Assembly (NCBI GenBank): GCA_903970455.1
Contig: CAJCIW010000154.1
Location: forward strand, 1-8,234
Source of the DNA: Verrucomicrobiota bacterium
GTDB taxonomy: Bacteria > Chlamydiota > Chlamydiia > Chlamydiales > Rhabdochlamydiaceae
Length of the DNA stretch: 8,234 bases
Direction of reading: 5' to 3'
Program-made: the position numbers and the translations under genes
Shown: one piece after another, positions 5,329-8,234 of the stretch
Layout of the letters: each line of letters opens with the position of its first letter
Position numbering within the stretch: the first letter of the stretch is position 1
The notes under the pieces: model-generated
Database searches by the model: none
What the model was told of the DNA's origin: nothing
What the model saw: the letters and a program-made list of their open reading frames with translations, nothing else

Positions 5329-7013
5329 TTACCAAGGGAGTGGATGATTTCTTCGTGGAACTGAACATTTTCCGTCCGGTCTGTCGTGATTTCGATAATG
5401 CAAGACTGGGGATGGGAGAAAATGGCTCTAAGTTCCTCATGAGTTTTCGGATGAAAATAGGGGATCCTGAAGAGGGAAGCAGCCGATTCAAAAGTCACTC
5501 CGTGAGGTGTGACGATGAATTCTTCGAAAGCCTCCTGCCGCTTCGAGACCGGTAGAAAGGAGAAAATCCCTCCGCCGTCATTGTTTACGACACACAGAAT
5601 GATGGGAATGTCCAATTTGGGAAGAAGGGCAAGGGAGGTCAAATCGTGAAGACATGTCAAATCGCCGATCAGTGCCAGCAAGGGCTGATTTTTCCCCTTT
5701 GCAATGCCGCACGCCGTGGCGATAATGCCATCGATGCCCGATACTCCCCGATTTCCATAAATTCCGCTGCAGTGGGAAGCAGGGAGTAGGAATTGATTCG
5801 CGTCGCGGATCGGCATGCTAGTTCCGACAAAAAGGCACCAGGGGGTGGACAAGAACGCACCGATCTCCCAAACAATCCCCGGTTCCGACAAGGTAGTTTG
5901 AGAGGAAAAAATTTCTGCCAGCTTTTCATGGCAGCGTTGATCCCAATGGTGCCACTGGTTTTGCCAACTCGCGTCTGATTGCTGCGCGAGAGAACCTAAG
6001 AGCTCGTGAACAAAAATTTGTGGGCAGCTGATCACACGATGTGTGACAAGATGGGAGGGATCCTGGCGCATGGAATGATCGGAGATGTGGAGAAAAAACT
6101 CCAGTTTCTGCTTTTCAAGCCATTGGGAGAGCGTTTTGGAGACAAACCGGTCGCCGAATTGAATCACAGCGTCGACTGCCACACAATTTTTCAGCTTGAG
6201 AAGAGGGTCATAGTAAGTGATGAGCGAATCGGGGCCGTCTGCCGTTCGAAGAGAAGAAAGGATGTCGGCGAAAATGGGCCATTTTAATCTTTCTCCAAGC
6301 GAAAAAACCGCTTCCGAGAGGTCGGAATTGCTTGAACCTACGAGAATCACACCATTACGCTTCCCTGACAATCTTTTTTCCCATTCGGCAACGGAAGCTT
6401 CACTAGGTTGAAGAACGGGCTGTTGGAAGAAAACATGTTTCTGAATGGGTGGATGGTCCAAAGGAAGGGAAAACAGGGGCTCTCGAAACATGCAATTGAT
6501 GTGGACCGGCCCAGGCGTGGGATAAGTCGAAGCAGCAACAGCATGGCTGATCGTCCCACTTAAATAATGCTCGGAGATGCGATCATCGGGGCAAGGTAAA
6601 TCGACCTGCCAACGGACAAAGTTTTGGAATAGCTTGACCTGGTCGCAAGTTTGATTAGCGCCGCAATCACGCAATTCGGGAGGGCGGTCTGCAGTTACAA
6701 GGAGGAGTGGAACGCGATCGTTGCACGCTTCCATCACGGCCGGCATGAGATTGCCGATCGCACTCCCGGAAGTGGCAACTACAGCTGCCGGCTTTTTGGT
6801 GGCTTTGCCGTACCCTACGGCATGAAAACATAAGCCGCGCTCGTCGAAATGAACAAGCCGTTTTACCTTCGGATGATTGGCGATCCCAAGGGCCAGAGAG
6901 GTCGACCTCGAGCCGGGAGCGCAGCAGAAATACTCGACGCCTTGGCCAATCAGAGCGTCGATGAGCTTGAAAGCCCATGATTCATTTTGAGAGCCTGTGT
7001 CCATGTTTTGCAT
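5292..7013 (-). CDS. menD: 2-Succinyl-5-enolpyruvyl-6-hydroxy-3-cyclohexene-1-carboxylate synthase
   Basis: This thiamine-diphosphate enzyme joins isochorismate with the succinic-semialdehyde unit from 2-oxoglutarate, the committed step of the pathway. The 573 residues match the family length (E. coli about 556). The N-terminal pyrimidine-binding domain has CAPGSRSTSLALG (31-43) and HFDERG (55-60), with E58 as the conserved cofactor-activating glutamate. Next come VATSGSA (79-85) and VTADRPPELRDCGANQT (106-122). The C-terminal domain has VGTSMPIRD (396-404), YGNRGVSGIDG (419-429), and the ThDP/Mg motif running from GD (450-451) to NN (477-478). The start chosen is the ATG at 7011-7013; a second in-frame ATG three codons later is equally possible. 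It begins 5 nt after the menF stop, with a modest AAAGA site. No substitution stands out in the motifs examined. Confidence 0.96.
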   Translation of the reverse strand: MQNMDTGSQNESWAFKLIDALIGQGVEYFCCAPGSRSTSLALGIANHPKVKRLVHFDERGLCFHAVGYGKATKKPAAVVATSGSAIGNLMPAVMEACNDRVPLLLVTADRPPELRDCGANQTCDQVKLFQNFVRWQVDLPCPDDRISEHYLSGTISHAVAASTYPTPGPVHINCMFREPLFSLPLDHPPIQKHVFFQQPVLQPSEASVAEWEKRLSGKRNGVILVGSSNSDLSEAVFSLGERLKWPIFADILSSLRTADGPDSLITYYDPLLKLKNCVAVDAVIQFGDRFVSKTLSQWLEKQKLEFFLHISDHSMRQDPSHLVTHRVISCPQIFVHELLGSLAQQSDASWQNQWHHWDQRCHEKLAEIFSSQTTLSEPGIVWEIGAFLSTPWCLFVGTSMPIRDANQFLLPASHCSGIYGNRGVSGIDGIIATACGIAKGKNQPLLALIGDLTCLHDLTSLALLPKLDIPIILCVVNNDGGGIFSFLPVSKRQEAFEEFIVTPHGVTFESAASLFRIPYFHPKTHEELRAIFSHPQSCIIEITTDRTENVQFHEEIIHSLGKCLHAETPMILR

Positions 7014-7018
7014 TATCT

Positions 7019-8234
7019 TTAAACAAATAGTTCTGTAAAAGGACGAATTTTATCCTCCAGTTCTTCCCATTCTTGTTCCGCGATGCTTCCTTCGACAACT
7101 CCTGTGCCCGCGAATAGATGCATAGTCCGGTTTTGAATCAACGCCGAACGGATGGCGACGTAGAGGCTGGCACGATGGGAACCGATCACCCCGACCGGCG
7201 CGCCGTACCATCCTCGATCGAAGGGTTCGATGTGTTGGAGGATGGCAAGAGCTTTTTTGGTCGGGAACCCTCCGAGAGATGGCGTCGGATGCAAGGCCAG
7301 GATGATCTCTTCATCGGAAATTTCTTTTTTTATCGAGGCGCTTAACCGGTTATAGATGTGCTGTACATGAGAGGTCTTCAAAATGCGGTCTTGACCTTCC
7401 CACTCTAATTTCCTCGAAAAGGGAGAGATCGTATTTTTCAGAAAGGTTTTGACGATTTGAAATTCCCGTTGTTCCTTTGCACCGGATAGGAGTTCCCTTT
7501 CGAATTGAAGGTCTTGCTCCGGCGTTGCTCCTCGAGGGCGCGTCGACGCGACGACATCCGTACTGATAACACTCCCTTTTCTCTCGAATAATTTTTCAGG
7601 AGAAGCTCCCAAAAAACAAAGGGAAGGGTTCAATTGGAAGGCAAATAAAGTCGCGCGCAATGCTTTCCGAATCAAATGGTCTAAACATGGCCAGGGAGAG
7701 AGAGGCTGTAAAAACTGCAAGATCGTTTTTCTCGCTAAAACGAGTTTATTCAGTTCTCCCGTCGATAGCGCTTCCAGGACCGTCTGAACCTTTTTTCCCC
7801 AATGGGCAAAATTGGGCGTGTCATGCCGCTCTAAGAAGGAAATACACCTTTCACGACCAGGTAGTTTGTTATCGCTGCCGATTTCGGTACGAGTTCTCCC
7901 ATTCAATCCATAACAGACAGCTTCCGTCTGTCCGTCTTTATGGGAAAGTTCGATTTCGGGGAGCCAAAAACAGACTTTGGGAAAACCTTCCCAAGTGGCG
8001 TCGTCGAGACAGAGTCTTTCTGAGAAACGCATCCCCCCATAAAAGCGGATTTCCTCACTTGATGAATCAGAAATACGAGGCACTTGGGAAAAAGAAAGAA
8101 GGTTGCCTACGGCGGCATATGTGGTGTCGCTCTCCGTTTCTTTCCAATAAACCTTAGGAAAAACGGGGTGGCCTTCGAGCCACCGCACTAAATCGATGTT
8201 CGGTAGCTGCTGGGTCCATCTGTCGAGAGAATAT
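7019..8234 (-). CDS. menF: Isochorismate synthase, 5' end outside the window
   Basis: This chorismate-utilising enzyme isomerises chorismate to isochorismate, feeding MenD. The frame does not begin at the GTG at 8186-8188: it stays open for 15 more codons (SLDRWTQQLPNIDL upstream of VRWLEGHPVFP) to the window edge, so about 404 C-terminal residues are visible. E. coli MenF has about 431. Numbering from that GTG: ELNKLVLARKT (145-155) holds the catalytic base K148, FLGASPEKLF (192-201) the general acid E198, and HPTPSLGGFP (300-309) and IEPFDRGWYGAPVG (320-333) the core. FAGTGVVEGSIAEQEWEE (359-376) is the C-terminal Mg-binding region. The motif usually reading TEALAGT is here TDVVAST (210-216), with a putative Mg ligand E changed to D211. 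It is the first visible gene of the operon; the promoter must be outside the window. Confidence 0.92.
   Translation of the reverse strand, partial: YSLDRWTQQLPNIDLVRWLEGHPVFPKVYWKETESDTTYAAVGNLLSFSQVPRISDSSSEEIRFYGGMRFSERLCLDDATWEGFPKVCFWLPEIELSHKDGQTEAVCYGLNGRTRTEIGSDNKLPGRERCISFLERHDTPNFAHWGKKVQTVLEALSTGELNKLVLARKTILQFLQPLSPWPCLDHLIRKALRATLFAFQLNPSLCFLGASPEKLFERKGSVISTDVVASTRPRGATPEQDLQFERELLSGAKEQREFQIVKTFLKNTISPFSRKLEWEGQDRILKTSHVQHIYNRLSASIKKEISDEEIILALHPTPSLGGFPTKKALAILQHIEPFDRGWYGAPVGVIGSHRASLYVAIRSALIQNRTMHLFAGTGVVEGSIAEQEWEELEDKIRPFTELFV

Larger units (their letters stand above)
729..8234 (-). other. Menaquinone biosynthesis operon menF-D-H-B-A-C-E
   Basis: Seven same-strand genes have junctions of 5-nt gap, 37-bp overlap, 14-bp overlap, 2-nt gap, direct abutment and 29-bp overlap. 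No space is left for internal promoters or terminators, so one transcript is expected. The order equals that of enterobacterial menFDHBCE with menA inserted after menB. MenG/UbiE is not present; that methyltransferase is commonly encoded elsewhere. Confidence 0.88.

Noticed and set aside
7660..8157. 165-codon plus-strand open frame opposite menF.
   Set aside because: It is fully antisense to conserved menF motifs, with an arginine- and phenylalanine-rich composition typical of shadow frames.
7019..8188. Reading menF as a complete 389-residue gene starting at GTG 8186-8188.
   Set aside because: The frame continues open without a stop to base 8234, with protein-like residues joining smoothly to WLEGHPVFPKVYW, a conserved N-terminal stretch of MenF. 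The start is therefore outside the window.
1..8234. CRISPR arrays, tRNA or rRNA genes, insertion sequences or phage genes.
   Set aside because: No periodic repeats, cloverleaf-like segments, transposase motifs or terminal inverted repeats were seen; the window is almost wholly occupied by metabolic genes.

Overview
This window is a nearly complete classical (o-succinylbenzoate) menaquinone biosynthesis operon. Seven genes lie head to tail on the minus strand. In transcription order, from high to low coordinates, they are menF (5' end outside the window), menD, menH, menB, menA, menC and menE. They are packed very tightly: spacings are 5 nt, -37, -14, +2, 0 and -29, so translational coupling is likely and no internal promoter is needed. 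Together they cover chorismate to isochorismate (MenF), SEPHCHC (MenD), SHCHC (MenH), o-succinylbenzoate (MenC), OSB-CoA (MenE), DHNA-CoA (MenB) and prenylation of DHNA to demethylmenaquinone (MenA). Only the final methyltransferase (MenG/UbiE) is absent from the window.

The step between MenB and MenA, hydrolysis of DHNA-CoA, is plausibly supplied by the hotdog-fold 4HBT-type thioesterase at 371-796 on the plus strand. It converges on menE, and the two coding regions overlap tail to tail by 68 bp. If this is the DHNA-CoA thioesterase, the window holds every step of the pathway except methylation.

Left of the thioesterase is an AT-rich divergent intergenic region (about 255-352). It carries a plausible sigma70-like promoter, a perfect 16-bp AT palindrome and a 12-bp direct repeat with copies exactly 80 bp apart. 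Left of that, a minus-strand reading frame runs off the window edge and ends in a TPR-like helix. Its true start codon is unclear.

Organism: a Gram-negative bacterium of moderate GC with E. coli-like (type I, QTG-containing) MenB, weak Shine-Dalgarno signals, and a thioesterase that resembles, from memory, a protein of Chlamydiota. A Parachlamydia/Waddlia-type environmental chlamydia would fit, but this is an inference from recalled resemblance and not a demonstrated placement. The pathway itself is well known. The unusual points are menA sitting inside the operon between menB and menC, the convergent overlapping thioesterase, and a substituted putative Mg-ligand motif in MenF.
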